This document shows, piece after piece, positions 50,537 through 61,314 of a stretch of DNA of 64,000 nt (the first letter of the stretch is position 1; each line of letters starts with the position of its first letter). The position numbers were made by a program, and so were the translations under genes. Location of the stretch: NCBI RefSeq assembly GCF_943590815.1, contig NZ_CALSBS010000001.1, positions 372,001 to 436,000 on the forward strand, given 5' to 3'. The DNA comes from Pseudocitrobacter vendiensis. Lineage in GTDB: Bacteria > Pseudomonadota > Gammaproteobacteria > Enterobacterales > Enterobacteriaceae. Below the pieces are notes generated by a model. The model worked only from the letters and a program-made list of their open reading frames with translations. It had not been told where the DNA came from and did not search any database.

Positions 50537-50650
50537 TACGCGACCGAATTTGCAGTACCCCCGTTGCAATGGAGTGACAGCGGGTATGTTAAACAACCCC
50601 ATCCGACACGGAGTCAGGTGGACGTTAAATATGAAACCTGAAGATTAAAC
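50537..50650 (+). promoter_or_regulatory. rpsA leader without a Shine-Dalgarno site
   Basis: The 114 nt before the rpsA ATG have no purine-rich site at the correct distance (GAAGATTAAAC just before ATG). Several GGA motifs occur (AATGGAGTG, CACGGAGTC, GTGGACG). This fits the structured, GGA-bearing E. coli rpsA leader, through which S1 represses its own translation. Confidence 0.6.
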
Positions 50651-52324
50651 ATGACTGAATCTTTTGCTCAACTCTTTGAAGAATCCTTAAAAGAAATCGA
50701 AACCCGCCCGGGTTCCATCGTTCGTGGCGTTGTTGTCTCTATCGACAAAGACGTCGTTCTGGTTGATGCGGGCCTGAAATCTGAGTCTGCAATTCCGGCA
50801 GAACAGTTCAAAAACGCAGCTGGCGAACTGGAAATCCAGGTTGGTGACGAAGTTGACGTTGCTCTGGATGCAGTAGAAGACGGCTTCGGTGAAACCCTGC
50901 TGTCCCGTGAGAAAGCTAAGCGTCACGAAGCCTGGATCACGCTGGAAAAAGCATACGAAGAAGCTGAAACTGTTACCGGTGTTATCAACGGCAAAGTTAA
51001 AGGTGGCTTCACTGTTGAGCTGAACGGTATTCGTGCGTTCCTGCCGGGTTCCCTGGTAGACGTTCGTCCGGTTCGCGATACTCTGCACCTGGAAGGCAAA
51101 GAGCTTGAGTTCAAAGTAATCAAGCTTGATCAGAAACGTAACAACGTCGTTGTTTCCCGTCGTGCCGTTATCGAATCCGAAAACAGCGCAGAACGCGATC
51201 AGCTGCTGGAAAACCTGCAGGAAGGCATGGAAGTTAAAGGTATCGTTAAGAACCTCACTGACTACGGTGCATTCGTTGATCTGGGTGGCGTTGACGGCCT
51301 GCTGCACATCACTGACATGGCATGGAAACGCGTTAAGCATCCGAGCGAAATCGTAAACGTTGGCGACGAAATCACTGTTAAAGTGCTGAAATTCGACCGC
51401 GAACGTACCCGTGTATCTCTGGGCCTGAAACAGCTGGGCGAAGATCCGTGGGTAGCTATCGCTAAACGTTATCCGGAAGGTACTAAACTGACCGGTCGCG
51501 TAACCAACCTGACCGACTACGGCTGCTTCGTTGAAATCGAAGAAGGCGTTGAAGGCCTGGTTCACGTTTCCGAAATGGATTGGACCAACAAAAACATCCA
51601 CCCGTCCAAAGTTGTTAACGTTGGCGACGTAGTGGAAGTTATGGTTCTGGATATCGACGAAGAACGTCGTCGTATCTCCCTGGGCCTGAAACAGTGCAAA
51701 AACAACCCATGGCAGCAGTTCGCGGAAACCCACAACAAGGGTGACCGTGTTGAAGGTAAAATCAAGTCTATCACTGACTTCGGTATCTTCATCGGCCTGG
51801 ACGGCGGCATCGATGGCCTGGTTCACCTGTCTGACATCTCCTGGAACGTTGCAGGCGAAGAAGCAGTACGTGAATACAAAAAAGGCGACGAAATCGCTGC
51901 AGTTGTACTGCAGGTTGACGCAGAACGTGAACGTATCTCCCTGGGCGTTAAACAGCTCGCAGAAGATCCGTTCAACAACTGGGTTGCTCTGAACAAGAAA
52001 GGCGCTATCGTAAACGGTAAAGTGACTGCAGTTGACGCTAAAGGCGCAACCGTAGAACTGGCTGACGGCGTTGAAGGTTACCTGCGTGCTTCTGAAGCAT
52101 CCCGTGACCGCGTTGAAGATGCAACTCTGGTTCTGAGCGTTGGCGACGACGTTGAAGCTAAATTCACCGGTGTTGACCGCAAAAACCGTGCAATCAGCCT
52201 GTCTGTACGTGCTAAAGACGAAGCTGACGAGAAAGATGCAATCGCGACTGTTAACAACAAACAGGAAGACGGCAACTTCTCCAACGCAATGGCTGAAGCA
52301 TTCAAAGCAGCTAAAGGCGAGTAA
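50651..52324 (+). CDS. rpsA: 30S ribosomal protein S1
   Basis: Largest ribosomal protein, 557 residues with six S1 (OB-fold) repeats. The first two bind the ribosome (S2), and the next four bind mRNA; motifs like [41 protein letters not shown] and [21 protein letters not shown] mark repeats 3-5. Strong codon bias. It also serves as a subunit of phage Q-beta replicase. A hairpin follows before ihfB. Confidence 0.99.
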   Translation: MTESFAQLFEESLKEIETRPGSIVRGVVVSIDKDVVLVDAGLKSESAIPAEQFKNAAGELEIQVGDEVDVALDAVEDGFGETLLSREKAKRHEAWITLEKAYEEAETVTGVINGKVKGGFTVELNGIRAFLPGSLVDVRPVRDTLHLEGKELEFKVIKLDQKRNNVVVSRRAVIESENSAERDQLLENLQEGMEVKGIVKNLTDYGAFVDLGGVDGLLHITDMAWKRVKHPSEIVNVGDEITVKVLKFDRERTRVSLGLKQLGEDPWVAIAKRYPEGTKLTGRVTNLTDYGCFVEIEEGVEGLVHVSEMDWTNKNIHPSKVVNVGDVVEVMVLDIDEERRRISLGLKQCKNNPWQQFAETHNKGDRVEGKIKSITDFGIFIGLDGGIDGLVHLSDISWNVAGEEAVREYKKGDEIAAVVLQVDAERERISLGVKQLAEDPFNNWVALNKKGAIVNGKVTAVDAKGATVELADGVEGYLRASEASRDRVEDATLVLSVGDDVEAKFTGVDRKNRAISLSVRAKDEADEKDAIATVNNKQEDGNFSNAMAEAFKAAKGE

Positions 52325-52372
52325 TTCTCTTACTCTTCGGTCGGATTATCAGCCGAAGAATCATGAGATTAC

Positions 52373-52401
52373 TTGACAGATTACGGTTTTCGTTCTGTAA
52401 T
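52373..52401 (+). promoter_or_regulatory. ihfB: Candidate sigma-70 promoter for ihfB
   Basis: TTGACA (52373-52378), 17-base spacer, TGTAAT (52396-52401). This is a near-consensus promoter between rpsA and ihfB, 77 bp before the ihfB start. Confidence 0.65.
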
Positions 52402-52409
52402 CAAGCACA

Positions 52410-52431
52410 AAGGGCGGCTACGGCCGCCCTT
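52410..52431 (+). terminator. Hairpin between rpsA and ihfB
   Basis: Perfect 9-base stem AAGGGCGGC / GCCGCCCTT with loop TACG, but only GTTTAA after it; a partial terminator or mRNA stability element. It lies downstream of the ihfB promoter candidate, so must be leaky. Confidence 0.6.
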
Positions 52432-52477
52432 GTTTAAGCTGTTAGCTAATTTTCCTTGAAAGGAAACCGGAGGAATT

Positions 52478-52762
52478 ATGACCAAGTCAGAATTGATTGA
52501 AAGACTTGCCAGCCAGCAATCTCACATCCCTGCAAAAGCAGTGGAAGATGCGGTAAAAGAGATGCTGGAGCATATGGCCTCAACCCTCGCACAGGGTGAG
52601 CGCATTGAAATCCGCGGTTTCGGCAGCTTCTCCCTGCACTATCGAGCACCACGTACCGGGCGTAACCCGAAGACTGGCGATAAAGTGGAACTTGAAGGCA
52701 AATATGTGCCGCACTTTAAGCCGGGTAAAGAACTGCGCGATCGCGCCAATATTTACGATTGA
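52478..52762 (+). CDS. ihfB: Integration host factor beta subunit
   Basis: DNA-bending nucleoid protein, 94 residues, pairing with IhfA. The HU-fold arm [10 protein letters not shown] with the intercalating proline (about residue 64) is present. The AAGGAAACCGGAGGAATT site is very strong. IHF is a known regulator of focA-pflB in this window. Confidence 0.98.
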   Translation: MTKSELIERLASQQSHIPAKAVEDAVKEMLEHMASTLAQGERIEIRGFGSFSLHYRAPRTGRNPKTGDKVELEGKYVPHFKPGKELRDRANIYD

Positions 52763-52798
52763 GTTTGTGCCGTGCGTTAACGGTTTAACTTGATTGCG

Positions 52799-52824
52799 AA
52801 AAAAGCACCTGCGGGTGCTTTTTT
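52799..52824 (+). terminator. ihfB terminator
   Basis: Stem AAAAAAGCACC-TGCG-GGTGCTTTTTT, 37 bp after the ihfB stop. Almost the same form as the serS terminator. The rest of the gap to ycaI (to 53000) holds no gene. Confidence 0.93.
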
Positions 52825-53000
52825 CATTTCTTGCGTTCCCGCATCACCGTCACTCCCCACGCTTTCTGAATCCCCCTCGCAAAATCTTTTGCCGTTTGCT
52901 GCAAACTCAACATTGTCTGGAAGACGCCTCGACGCATCCGATTTTGCCCCACGACAAGGCATGACGCCCGCGCGACACTCGGCACAACAAGGAGGTGTTG

Positions 53001-55268
53001 ATGCGTGTACCACAGTTTGCCTGCTGCGTGATTCTGGGGATGCTCCCTTTGATTTGGCTGCCTGTGCTTCCGCCGTTACCGATCATTAAAGCGGCCATTA
53101 TAGTGCTTAGCCTGGTAGCGTTTATTCGCCCAAAACGAGGTGTGCGGATTCTGTGTCTACTGGGATTACTTTTTTGCTGGGGCGTGCTGGCCGCCTGGCA
53201 GGTGCAACTGTCTGCGCTGCGTATTCCTGGAAAAAATCAGACCGTCGAGATAGTGCTTAGCCAGACTGACGGACAAACTACGCATCAGGGTAACATTACC
53301 CGTTTCAACGGGCAGCGGCTTTTCCCGACGCCGCTCATCACGTTGTATGGCAACTACTTGCCACAGCCACCGTGCGCAGGTCAACGCTGGGCAATGACGA
53401 TTCGCGCACGCGCGGTGCATGGTCAGCTTAATGATGGTGGATTTGATTCTCAACGCTACGCGCTGGCGCAGCATCAGCCTCTGACCGGACGATTTATCGA
53501 TGCCACGCCGCTGGATCTCACGTGTACTCTGCGCGCGCGGTTACTGGCGTCATTACAGGCCTCTCTTACAGATTATCAATGGCGCGATGTGCTGCTGGCG
53601 TTAGGGCTCGGCGAACGTCTGCGCGTTGACCCGGAAATTAAACGGCTGATGCAACAAACCGGCACTTCGCATTTGATGGCGATTTCCGGGTTACATATCG
53701 CGCTTGGCGCATCGCTGGGCTGGATGATTATTCGCGCGTTACAGTTTTTCCTGCCGTGCCGCCTTATTAACTGGCGCCTCCCGCTGATTGGCGCATTAGT
53801 CTGCAGTTTCCTTTACGCCTGGCTCACCGGGTTACAGCCCCCGGCAGTACGTACGGTAGTGGCAGGTGGGATTTGGACGCTGCTGCGGCTATCCGGGCGG
53901 CGATGGCGTGGCTGGGACGTATGGCTGTGCTGCATTGCGACTATCGTATTCATTGACCCATTAGCGGTGTTGTCCGACAGCCTGTGGCTCTCTGCTTTCG
54001 CGGTAGCCACGCTAATTTTCTGGTATCAGTGGGTGCCACCGCCGCGCTGGAAGGGATGTAGGGCGTGGTGTTTTCTGAAAGAAATGTTCTATCTGCAGTC
54101 AGGATTGATGCTATTGCTAATGCCATTGCAGGTGCTGATGTTTCACGGCGTCAGCACCACCTCGCTGGTGGCGAATTTGCTGGCGGTACCGGTGGTGACG
54201 TTTGTGATCGTGCCGTTGGTGCTTTTGGGAATGTTACTTCACCTAAGCGGGCCAATGGCACTTGAGACGGTGGTCTGGGTTTGCGCTGACACGGTGATGG
54301 GATGGGTATTTGCGTATCTGCGTAGCTTGCCAGATGGATGGCTAAGCGTGGATTCGCGCTGGGCGTGGGCAACGCTCATTCCGTGGATGCTGATCATCGT
54401 CTGGCGTCTTCACGGCTGGCGTACTTATCCTGCGCTCTATCTGTCTGGCGTAGCGCTGTTAACCTTCCCCCTGTGGCGCTCGACGCCCAATGACCGTTGG
54501 CAGGTCACCATGCTGGATGTGGGGCAGGGGCTTTCCGTCGTTATCTCGCGACATAATAGAGCGATTGTTTATGATACGGGTCTCGCGTGGCCTGGCGGCG
54601 ATAGCGGAACACAGCTGATTATTCCCTGGCTGCGCTGGCGTAATCTGACCCCGGAGGGGATTATCCTGAGCCATGAACATCTGGACCATCGAGGCGGTTT
54701 TGACAGCCTGCATAACGCCTGGCCGAAAAGCTGGGTACGGAGCCCTTTAGGTTGGAATGGGCATCAGGGCTGTTTTCGCGGTGACGCCTGGCAATGGCAG
54801 GGATTATCTTTTCGGGTGCTCTGGCCGTTATCAGCAAACAGACAAACCGGTAATAATGGTTCCTGTGTTATTCGTATCGATGATGGTAAAAACAGCGTCT
54901 TGCTGACTGGCGACATCGAGTTATCGGCAGAAATGGCCATGCAAAGCCATTACTGGGAGCATCTTAGGTCTACAATTATTCAGGTGCCGCACCATGGCAG
55001 TAATACCTCGTCAGGCATCGCATTATTACAGCAGGTTAACGGGCAAGCCGCGTTGGCTTCCGCATCCCGCTATAACGCGTGGCGTCTGCCTTCGGCGAAA
55101 GTGAAGACGCGCTATCAACAGCATAATTATGCATGGTTCGACACCCCGCATCAGGGGCAGATTACGGTCACTTTTTCTGCCAGTAAGTGGAAAGTAGAAG
55201 GCTTACGGGATCAACTTTTACCTCGTTGGTATCATCAGTGGTTTGGCGAGGGGCAGGATAACGGGTAG
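53001..55268 (+). CDS. ycaI: YcaI, ComEC/Rec2 family membrane protein
   Basis: A 755-residue homologue of the DNA-uptake channel ComEC. It has an N-terminal membrane region with a DUF4131 domain, the competence domain (LMAISGLHIALGASL near residue 225, then many helices) and a C-terminal metallo-beta-lactamase-like domain with SHEHLDHRGG and VPHHGSNTS. Enterics are not naturally transformable in the usual way; E. coli YcaI has been implicated in DNA uptake in some settings. Start ATG 53001 with GGAGG at 52991. It has drifted clearly from K-12 compared with its neighbours. msbA follows by 36 bp. Confidence 0.93.
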   Translation: MRVPQFACCVILGMLPLIWLPVLPPLPIIKAAIIVLSLVAFIRPKRGVRILCLLGLLFCWGVLAAWQVQLSALRIPGKNQTVEIVLSQTDGQTTHQGNITRFNGQRLFPTPLITLYGNYLPQPPCAGQRWAMTIRARAVHGQLNDGGFDSQRYALAQHQPLTGRFIDATPLDLTCTLRARLLASLQASLTDYQWRDVLLALGLGERLRVDPEIKRLMQQTGTSHLMAISGLHIALGASLGWMIIRALQFFLPCRLINWRLPLIGALVCSFLYAWLTGLQPPAVRTVVAGGIWTLLRLSGRRWRGWDVWLCCIATIVFIDPLAVLSDSLWLSAFAVATLIFWYQWVPPPRWKGCRAWCFLKEMFYLQSGLMLLLMPLQVLMFHGVSTTSLVANLLAVPVVTFVIVPLVLLGMLLHLSGPMALETVVWVCADTVMGWVFAYLRSLPDGWLSVDSRWAWATLIPWMLIIVWRLHGWRTYPALYLSGVALLTFPLWRSTPNDRWQVTMLDVGQGLSVVISRHNRAIVYDTGLAWPGGDSGTQLIIPWLRWRNLTPEGIILSHEHLDHRGGFDSLHNAWPKSWVRSPLGWNGHQGCFRGDAWQWQGLSFRVLWPLSANRQTGNNGSCVIRIDDGKNSVLLTGDIELSAEMAMQSHYWEHLRSTIIQVPHHGSNTSSGIALLQQVNGQAALASASRYNAWRLPSAKVKTRYQQHNYAWFDTPHQGQITVTFSASKWKVEGLRDQLLPRWYHQWFGEGQDNG

Positions 55269-55304
55269 AATATGCGGCTATTTCAACATAAGCTGGTTTT
55301 TTGA

Positions 55305-57053
55305 ATGCAGAACGACAAAGATCTTTCCACGTGGCAGACCTTCCGCCGACTCTGGCCGACTATTGCGCCATTTAAAGCAGGGCTGATTGTGGCTGCGGTT
55401 GCGTTAATCTTCAACGCAGCCAGCGATACCTTCATGTTATCGCTCCTCAAACCATTACTGGATGATGGTTTTGGTAAAACGGACAGGTCAGTGCTGTTAT
55501 GGATGCCATTGGTGGTAATCGGTCTGATGGTGCTTAGGGGCATCACCAGTTATGTCTCCAGTTATTGCATCTCCTGGGTTTCCGGCAAGGTTGTTATGAC
55601 CGTGCGCCGTCGCTTATTCAGTCATATGATGGGGATGCCTGTCTCCTTCTTCGATAAGCAATCCACCGGGACGCTGCTTTCTCGTATTACTTACGATTCT
55701 GAGCAGGTGGCATCGTCTTCTTCCAGTGCACTGATTACCGTCGTGCGTGAAGGCGCGTCGATTATCGGCTTGTTCATCATGATGTTCTACTACAGCTGGC
55801 AGCTGTCGCTGATCCTCATCGTACTGGCGCCGATTGTGTCGATTGCTATCCGCGTGGTTTCTAAGCGCTTCCGAAACATCAGTAAAAATATGCAAAACAC
55901 GATGGGGCAGGTGACCACCAGTGCAGAGCAAATGCTGAAAGGGCACAAAGAGGTGCTGATTTTCGGTGGTCAGCAGGTAGAGACCAAACGCTTCGATAAA
56001 GTCAGCAACAAGATGCGTATGCAGGGTATGAAAATGGTATCTGCATCTTCCATCTCTGACCCGATCATTCAGTTGATTGCTTCTCTGGCGCTGGCTTTTG
56101 TCCTGTATGCCGCAAGCTTCCCGAGCGTTATGGAAACCCTGACCGCCGGTACTATCACCGTGGTCTTTTCATCCATGATTGCCCTGATGCGCCCACTGAA
56201 ATCGTTGACTAACGTCAACGCGCAGTTCCAGCGCGGGATGGCTGCCTGCCAGACACTGTTTGCTATCCTTGACACTGAGCAGGAAAAAGATGAAGGCACT
56301 CGCGTGGTTGAGCGTGCGAAAGGCGATCTTGAGTTCCGTAATGTCACCTTTACCTATCCTGGTCGTGAAGCGCCTGCGCTGCGCGATATCAACCTGTCTA
56401 TTCCGGAAGGCAAAACGGTAGCACTGGTGGGGCGTTCGGGCTCAGGTAAATCAACCATTGCGAGCCTGATCACCCGTTTCTACGATATCGATAAAGGCGA
56501 AATTCTGCTTGATGGGCATGACCTGCGTGAGTACACCCTGGCGTCATTGCGTAATCAGGTTGCGCTGGTGTCACAAAACGTTCACCTGTTCAATGATACC
56601 GTTGCCAATAACATTGCTTATGCGCGTACTGAAGAGTTCAGCCGCGAGCAGATCGAAAAAGCCGCAGAAATGGCCTATGCCATGGATTTCATCAACAAGA
56701 TGGATCAGGGGCTGGATACGGTTATCGGTGAAAACGGCGTGCTGCTTTCCGGCGGTCAGCGTCAGCGTATTGCCATTGCCCGTGCGCTGCTGCGCGACAG
56801 CCCAATCCTGATTCTTGATGAAGCGACCTCTGCGCTGGATACGGAATCTGAGCGTGCGATTCAGGCAGCCCTTGATGAGTTGCAGAAAAACCGCACCTCG
56901 CTGGTGATTGCTCACCGCCTGTCCACTATCGAGCAGGCTGATGAAATTGTGGTCGTAGAAGATGGTCGAATCGTTGAGCGCGGTAGCCATGCGGATCTCC
57001 TGGCCCACCGTGGCGTCTATGCGCAGCTGCACAAGATGCAATTTGGCGAATGA
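55305..57053 (+). CDS. msbA: Lipid A export ATP-binding/permease protein MsbA
   Basis: Essential homodimeric ABC flippase for core-lipid A in the inner membrane, 582 residues. Six N-terminal helices, then Walker [10 protein letters not shown], signature LSGGQRQR and Walker [13 protein letters not shown]. Its stop overlaps the start of lpxK (ATGA), coupling lipid A flipping with lipid A synthesis. Confidence 0.98.
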   Translation: MQNDKDLSTWQTFRRLWPTIAPFKAGLIVAAVALIFNAASDTFMLSLLKPLLDDGFGKTDRSVLLWMPLVVIGLMVLRGITSYVSSYCISWVSGKVVMTVRRRLFSHMMGMPVSFFDKQSTGTLLSRITYDSEQVASSSSSALITVVREGASIIGLFIMMFYYSWQLSLILIVLAPIVSIAIRVVSKRFRNISKNMQNTMGQVTTSAEQMLKGHKEVLIFGGQQVETKRFDKVSNKMRMQGMKMVSASSISDPIIQLIASLALAFVLYAASFPSVMETLTAGTITVVFSSMIALMRPLKSLTNVNAQFQRGMAACQTLFAILDTEQEKDEGTRVVERAKGDLEFRNVTFTYPGREAPALRDINLSIPEGKTVALVGRSGSGKSTIASLITRFYDIDKGEILLDGHDLREYTLASLRNQVALVSQNVHLFNDTVANNIAYARTEEFSREQIEKAAEMAYAMDFINKMDQGLDTVIGENGVLLSGGQRQRIAIARALLRDSPILILDEATSALDTESERAIQAALDELQKNRTSLVIAHRLSTIEQADEIVVVEDGRIVERGSHADLLAHRGVYAQLHKMQFGE

Positions 57054-58030
57054 TAGCGCGCATCTGGTCGGGCGAATCACCGCTCTGGTTGTTGCTGTTA
57101 CCGCTCTCCTGGCTATACGGTCTGGTGAGCGGGCTTATCCGACTGAGCTATAAGCTGGGCCTTAAAAAGGCCTGGCGCGCACCGGTACCGGTTGTCGTTG
57201 TAGGTAACCTGACGGCGGGCGGTAACGGGAAAACGCCGGTAGTGATTTGGCTGGTCGAACAGCTCCAGCAACAGGGAATTCGCGTGGGTGTGGTGTCCCG
57301 TGGTTATGGCGGTAAAGCGGAAACGTATCCGCTGCTGCTGGACCCGGAAATCACCACTGCCCAGGCCGGTGATGAACCGGTGCTTATTTTCCAGCGTACG
57401 GGCGCGCCGGTCGCGGTGTCGCCTGTTCGTTCTGACGCGGTCAAAGCGCTGCTTGCTGCGCATCCTGTACAACTCATCATCACCGATGACGGCCTGCAAC
57501 ACTATCGCCTGGCGCGAGATAAAGAAATTGTCGTTATTGATGGCGTGCGCCGTTTTGGCAATGGCTGGTGGCTGCCTGCCGGGCCGATGCGCGAACGTGC
57601 ATCACGTTTAAAATCCGTCGATGCAATCATAACCAACGGCGGTACGGCGCTGGCGGGAGAAATCCCGATGCGTTTACAACCCGGTCAGGCGGTAAACTTG
57701 CTGACCGGCGAACGTCGGGCGCTCACCGAATTACACGATGTGGTGGCGATGGCCGGTATCGGTCACCCGCCACGTTTCTTTGCAACGCTTGAAAACAGCG
57801 GCCTGCAACCGGTCAAAACCGTTGCACTGGCCGATCATCAGGCGCTGACGCTTACGGATGTCGAGGCGCTAACTGCGCCGGGGCAAACGCTCATTATGAC
57901 CGAAAAGGATGCGGTGAAATGCCGCGCGTTTGCTAAGTCCAACTGGTGGTATTTGCCGGTTGATGCCGAACTGAGCGGCGAGCGGGCGCAACGTTTACTT
58001 CAGGAACTGGTCGCTCTGGCGCAACAATAG
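57050..58030 (+). CDS. lpxK: Tetraacyldisaccharide 4'-kinase LpxK
   Basis: Membrane-associated kinase that adds the 4'-phosphate of lipid A; 326 residues (K-12 328). One N-terminal membrane helix (about 10-28), then the P-loop [12 protein letters not shown] (52-63) with the conserved Asp-rich region DDGLQHYRL. Overlaps msbA by 4 bp. Confidence 0.97.
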   Translation: MIARIWSGESPLWLLLLPLSWLYGLVSGLIRLSYKLGLKKAWRAPVPVVVVGNLTAGGNGKTPVVIWLVEQLQQQGIRVGVVSRGYGGKAETYPLLLDPEITTAQAGDEPVLIFQRTGAPVAVSPVRSDAVKALLAAHPVQLIITDDGLQHYRLARDKEIVVIDGVRRFGNGWWLPAGPMRERASRLKSVDAIITNGGTALAGEIPMRLQPGQAVNLLTGERRALTELHDVVAMAGIGHPPRFFATLENSGLQPVKTVALADHQALTLTDVEALTAPGQTLIMTEKDAVKCRAFAKSNWWYLPVDAELSGERAQRLLQELVALAQQ

Positions 58031-58071
58031 CCGAAACGGTAAGGCGCGCGGGCGGAATACGGGGATGTGAC

Positions 58072-59301
58072 ATGTCAGAGTTGCACTTGACCCTCAGCGC
58101 CGCGCGTCATCTCCATCTGGCTGCGCAGGGGTTACTCAAACGCCCACGGCGTAAGGCAAAACCGGCGGATATTCTTGCCACTATTCAACGCATGTCACTG
58201 CTGCAAATCGACACCATTAACGTTGTCGCCCGCAGCCCCTATCTTGTTCTCTTCAGTCGCCTGGGCGCGTATCCGCAAAGCTGGCTGGATGACGCGCTGC
58301 TTCGTGGCGAGCTGATGGAATACTGGGCGCACGAAGCCTGTTTTCTGCCTCGCTCGGATTTCCCGCTGGTTCGTCACAAAATGCTCTCGCCGCATAATAT
58401 GGGCTGGAAATATCATCCGGAGTGGATGGCTGAGCATGCTGACGAGATTGACTCGCTTATCGCCCATATTGCTGAAAACGGCCCGGTGCGTTCTGCGGAT
58501 TTTGTCCACCCGCGAAAAGGCGCAAGCGGCTGGTGGGAATGGAAACCGCACAAACGTCATCTGGAAGGGTTATTTACCGCAGGCAAGGTGATGGTGGTGG
58601 AGCGCCGCAACTTTCAGCGCGTCTACGACCTCACGCATCGCGTGATGCCAGGCTGGCAGGACGAACTGCATGCACTCTCGCAGGAAGATGCGGAAGCGTT
58701 AATGCTGGAAAACAGCGCGCGCAGCCTGGGAATATTTCGCCCGCAGTGGCTGGCTGATTACTATCGCCTGCGTCAGCCGAATCTCCCCGCACTGCTCAAA
58801 CGCTGGCAGGATAAAGAACAGGTAGTGCCCGTACAGGTTAAGCAACTGGGCGAAATGTGGGTGCATACCGACATGCTACCTCAACTGGCGTTGGCGGAAG
58901 ACGGCAAACTGAACGCCACGCACAGCGCCGTGCTTTCTCCCTTCGACCCTGTTGTCTGGGATCGCAAACGCGCGGAACAATTTTTTGATTTTACCTATCG
59001 GCTGGAATGCTACACCCCGGCCCCCAAACGTCAGTACGGCTATTTCGTGTTGCCGCTGTTGCATCAGGGTAAGCTGGTGGGTCGCATCGACAGTAAAATG
59101 CACCGTAAAGAGGGCGTCCTGGAAATTTTTGCGCTTTTTCTGGAGGACGGGACTCGTGTGAGCGCCTCGCTGGAAAAAGGCCTGAAACAGGCGCTGGATG
59201 ACTTTGCCCGTTGGCAAGGCGCTAACCGGATCCGCCTGCAACGGCTGCCGGAAAAGCTCTTTTTGCATCAGCGGGATGGCTGGGAAATTGACGTTGCCTG
59301 A
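58072..59301 (+). CDS. ycaQ: YcaQ (AlkX), DNA crosslink-unhooking glycosylase
   Basis: A 409-residue HTH_42-family glycosylase. The E. coli protein excises nitrogen-mustard adducts and unhooks interstrand crosslinks; relatives (AlkZ) give self-resistance to azinomycin. The catalytic Q-x-D motif is Q45-I46-D47 ([10 protein letters not shown]), typical of the broad AlkX group rather than QxQ of AlkZ. The conserved H in [11 protein letters not shown] and [12 protein letters not shown] are present. It follows lpxK by 41 bp, same direction. Confidence 0.93.
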   Translation: MSELHLTLSAARHLHLAAQGLLKRPRRKAKPADILATIQRMSLLQIDTINVVARSPYLVLFSRLGAYPQSWLDDALLRGELMEYWAHEACFLPRSDFPLVRHKMLSPHNMGWKYHPEWMAEHADEIDSLIAHIAENGPVRSADFVHPRKGASGWWEWKPHKRHLEGLFTAGKVMVVERRNFQRVYDLTHRVMPGWQDELHALSQEDAEALMLENSARSLGIFRPQWLADYYRLRQPNLPALLKRWQDKEQVVPVQVKQLGEMWVHTDMLPQLALAEDGKLNATHSAVLSPFDPVVWDRKRAEQFFDFTYRLECYTPAPKRQYGYFVLPLLHQGKLVGRIDSKMHRKEGVLEIFALFLEDGTRVSASLEKGLKQALDDFARWQGANRIRLQRLPEKLFLHQRDGWEIDVA

Positions 59302-59354
59302 GATGGCACTATGATAAGCTGCATCGAGGCCCACCCGGTGCATCAGGAGGAACC

Positions 59355-59537
59355 ATGGATCACCGTTTATTAGAAATTATCGCCTGCCCGGTTTGTAACG
59401 GCAAACTCTACTACAGCCAGGATAAGCAGGAACTGATTTGCAAGATTGATAACCTGGCGTTCCCGTTCCGTGATGGGATCCCGGTTCTGTTAGAACATGA
59501 AGCACGCCCGCTGGCGGCAGAAGAGAGCAGACCATGA
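59355..59537 (+). CDS. ycaR: YcaR, Trm112/UPF0434 family small protein
   Basis: A 60-residue Trm112-like zinc-ribbon-fold protein; the motif CPVCNGKL is kept but the second cysteine pair has decayed ([20 protein letters not shown]), as in other enterics. It overlaps kdsB by 4 bp (ATGA), in the lpxK-ycaQ-ycaR-kdsB unit. Role unknown; the constant link to kdsB suggests a connection with LPS synthesis. Confidence 0.95.
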   Translation: MDHRLLEIIACPVCNGKLYYSQDKQELICKIDNLAFPFRDGIPVLLEHEARPLAAEESRP

Positions 59538-60280
59538 GTTTTGTTGTTATTATTCCAGCGCGATTCGCTTCCACGCGCCTGCCGGGTAAACCCCTTCAGG
59601 ATATCAACGGCAAGCCAATGATTGTTCACGTGCTGGAACGCGCGCGTGAATCGGGTGCGGATCGCATCATCGTCGCGACCGACCATGCAGACGTTGCGAA
59701 AGTCGTGGAAGCGGCGGGTGGCGAAGTGTGCATGACCCGTGCCGATCATCAGTCCGGTACCGAGCGCCTGGCGGAAGTAGTCGAGAAATGTGGCTTCAGC
59801 GATGACACCATCGTGGTGAACGTGCAGGGCGATGAGCCGATGATCCCGGCGGTTATCATTCGTCAGGTGGCGGAAAACCTCGCGGCCAGCAAAGCCGGAA
59901 TGGCCACACTTGCCGTGCCTATCGACAATGCGGAAGAAGCGTTTAATCCGAATGCGGTGAAAGTGGTGATGGATAAAGAGGGTTATGCGCTCTATTTCTC
60001 CCGCGCCACCATTCCGTGGGATCGCGACCGCTTTGCCAAAAGCCGTGAAACGGTGGGAGATTCCCTGCTGCGCCACATTGGTATTTACGGCTACCGCGCC
60101 GGATTTATTCGCCGCTACGTTGGCTGGGCGCCGAGCCCGCTTGAGCAGATTGAAATGCTCGAGCAGCTGCGCGTGCTGTGGTATGGCGAAAAAATTCACG
60201 TTGCCGTTGCCGAGGAAGTACCGGGTACGGGCGTCGATACGCTGGAAGACCTGGAGCGCGTTCGCGCAGAAATGAAGTAA
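59534..60280 (+). CDS. kdsB: CMP-KDO synthetase (3-deoxy-manno-octulosonate cytidylyltransferase)
   Basis: Activates KDO with CTP for the LPS inner core; 248 residues. N-terminal nucleotide motif [15 protein letters not shown], the sugar-binding [12 protein letters not shown] and NVQGDEPMI are present. Cytoplasmic. Ends before a weak hairpin. Confidence 0.98.
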   Translation: MSFVVIIPARFASTRLPGKPLQDINGKPMIVHVLERARESGADRIIVATDHADVAKVVEAAGGEVCMTRADHQSGTERLAEVVEKCGFSDDTIVVNVQGDEPMIPAVIIRQVAENLAASKAGMATLAVPIDNAEEAFNPNAVKVVMDKEGYALYFSRATIPWDRDRFAKSRETVGDSLLRHIGIYGYRAGFIRRYVGWAPSPLEQIEMLEQLRVLWYGEKIHVAVAEEVPGTGVDTLEDLERVRAEMK

Positions 60281-60287
60281 TCCTCTC

Positions 60288-60307
60288 GCCCCTGCTTTCG
60301 CGGGGGC
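60288..60307 (+). terminator. Weak terminator after kdsB
   Basis: Stem GCCCCTGC-TTTC-GCGGGGGC with one G-T pair, then CGTTT. Poor T tract. Confidence 0.6.
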
Positions 60308-60420
60308 CGTTTACCGCTACGTATTCTTCTGTTTTCTGTAACAGTTTTGATCTTATCCGGTGACATCTGCCTTGCATATGCTCATTATGAAAGCAGTAGC
60401 TTTTATGGGGGCAATCTGAA

Positions 60421-61314
60421 ATGGAACAACTGCGCGCCGAACTAAGTCACCTTCTGGGGGAAAAACTCAGTCGGGTGGAATGTATCAATGAGAAGGCCGA
60501 TACCGCGCTGTGGTCTCTGTATGACGCTCACGGCAACCCGCTACCTATACTCGCCAGGAGCTTCACCACGCCTGGCCTCGCCCGTCAGCTGGCGTGGAAA
60601 ATCTCGATGCTCGCTCGTAGCGGCACTGTGCGAATGCCTGTTGTTTACGGCGTCATGACCCACGAAGAACATCCCGGCCCGGATGTCCTCCTGCTGGAAC
60701 GTCTGCGCGGCGTACCGGTCGAAGCGCCAGCTCGTACTCCGGAACGTTGGGAACAGCTCAAAGACCAGATTGTTGAGGGCTTGCTGGCCTGGCACCGTCA
60801 GGATAGTGGTGGGTTGGTCGGGTTCGTCGACAGCACGCAGGAAAATCTGTGGTCATACTGGTATCGCCAGCGCGTCGAAGTACTTTGGGGTACCCTCAAT
60901 CTTTATCAAAACACCGGCTTAACGATGCAGGATAAGCGTATTCTGTTTCGCACCCGCGAGTGCTTGCCTACGCTGTTCGAGGGTTTTAACGACAACTGCG
61001 TGCTGATCCACGGAAACCTTACCCTGCGCAGTATGCTGAAAGATGCACGCAGTGACCAACTGCTGGCGATGGTTGGTCCTGGGGCGATGTTGTGGGCGCC
61101 ACGCGAGTTTGAACTGTTTCGTTTGACCGAAAGCGGCCATGCGGAAGGGCTACTGTGGCGATATCTTCAGCGCGCACCGGTGGCGGAATCGTTCCTCTGG
61201 CGACGATGGCTGTATCTGCTATGGGATGAAGTCGCCCAGCTTGTGAACACCGGGCGGTTTAGTCGCGAGAATTTCGATCTGGCGGCGAAATCACTCCTTC
61301 CCTGGCTCTCCTGA
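60421..61314 (+). CDS. ycbJ: YcbJ, putative phosphotransferase
   Basis: A 297-residue protein of the APH/choline-kinase-like fold group, same length as K-12 YcbJ. The region LEYLRGVP-like LLERLRGVPVE and the Brenner-type catalytic stretch, here NDNCVLIHGNLTLRSML (HGN in place of the usual HGD), are seen. The Asp to Asn change at the catalytic position hints it may be a pseudokinase, as far as I can judge by eye. Its 3' end overlaps the converging elyC by 24 bp. Function unknown. Confidence 0.85.
   Translation: MEQLRAELSHLLGEKLSRVECINEKADTALWSLYDAHGNPLPILARSFTTPGLARQLAWKISMLARSGTVRMPVVYGVMTHEEHPGPDVLLLERLRGVPVEAPARTPERWEQLKDQIVEGLLAWHRQDSGGLVGFVDSTQENLWSYWYRQRVEVLWGTLNLYQNTGLTMQDKRILFRTRECLPTLFEGFNDNCVLIHGNLTLRSMLKDARSDQLLAMVGPGAMLWAPREFELFRLTESGHAEGLLWRYLQRAPVAESFLWRRWLYLLWDEVAQLVNTGRFSRENFDLAAKSLLPWLS

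Noticed and set aside
50687-51826. A 379-codon open frame antisense to rpsA
   Set aside because: Shadow of the highly biased rpsA coding sequence; no start signals or homology.
52995-55268. ycaI as evidence of a full competence locus
   Set aside because: No pilus, ComEA or other uptake genes are near; it is a single conserved enteric gene.
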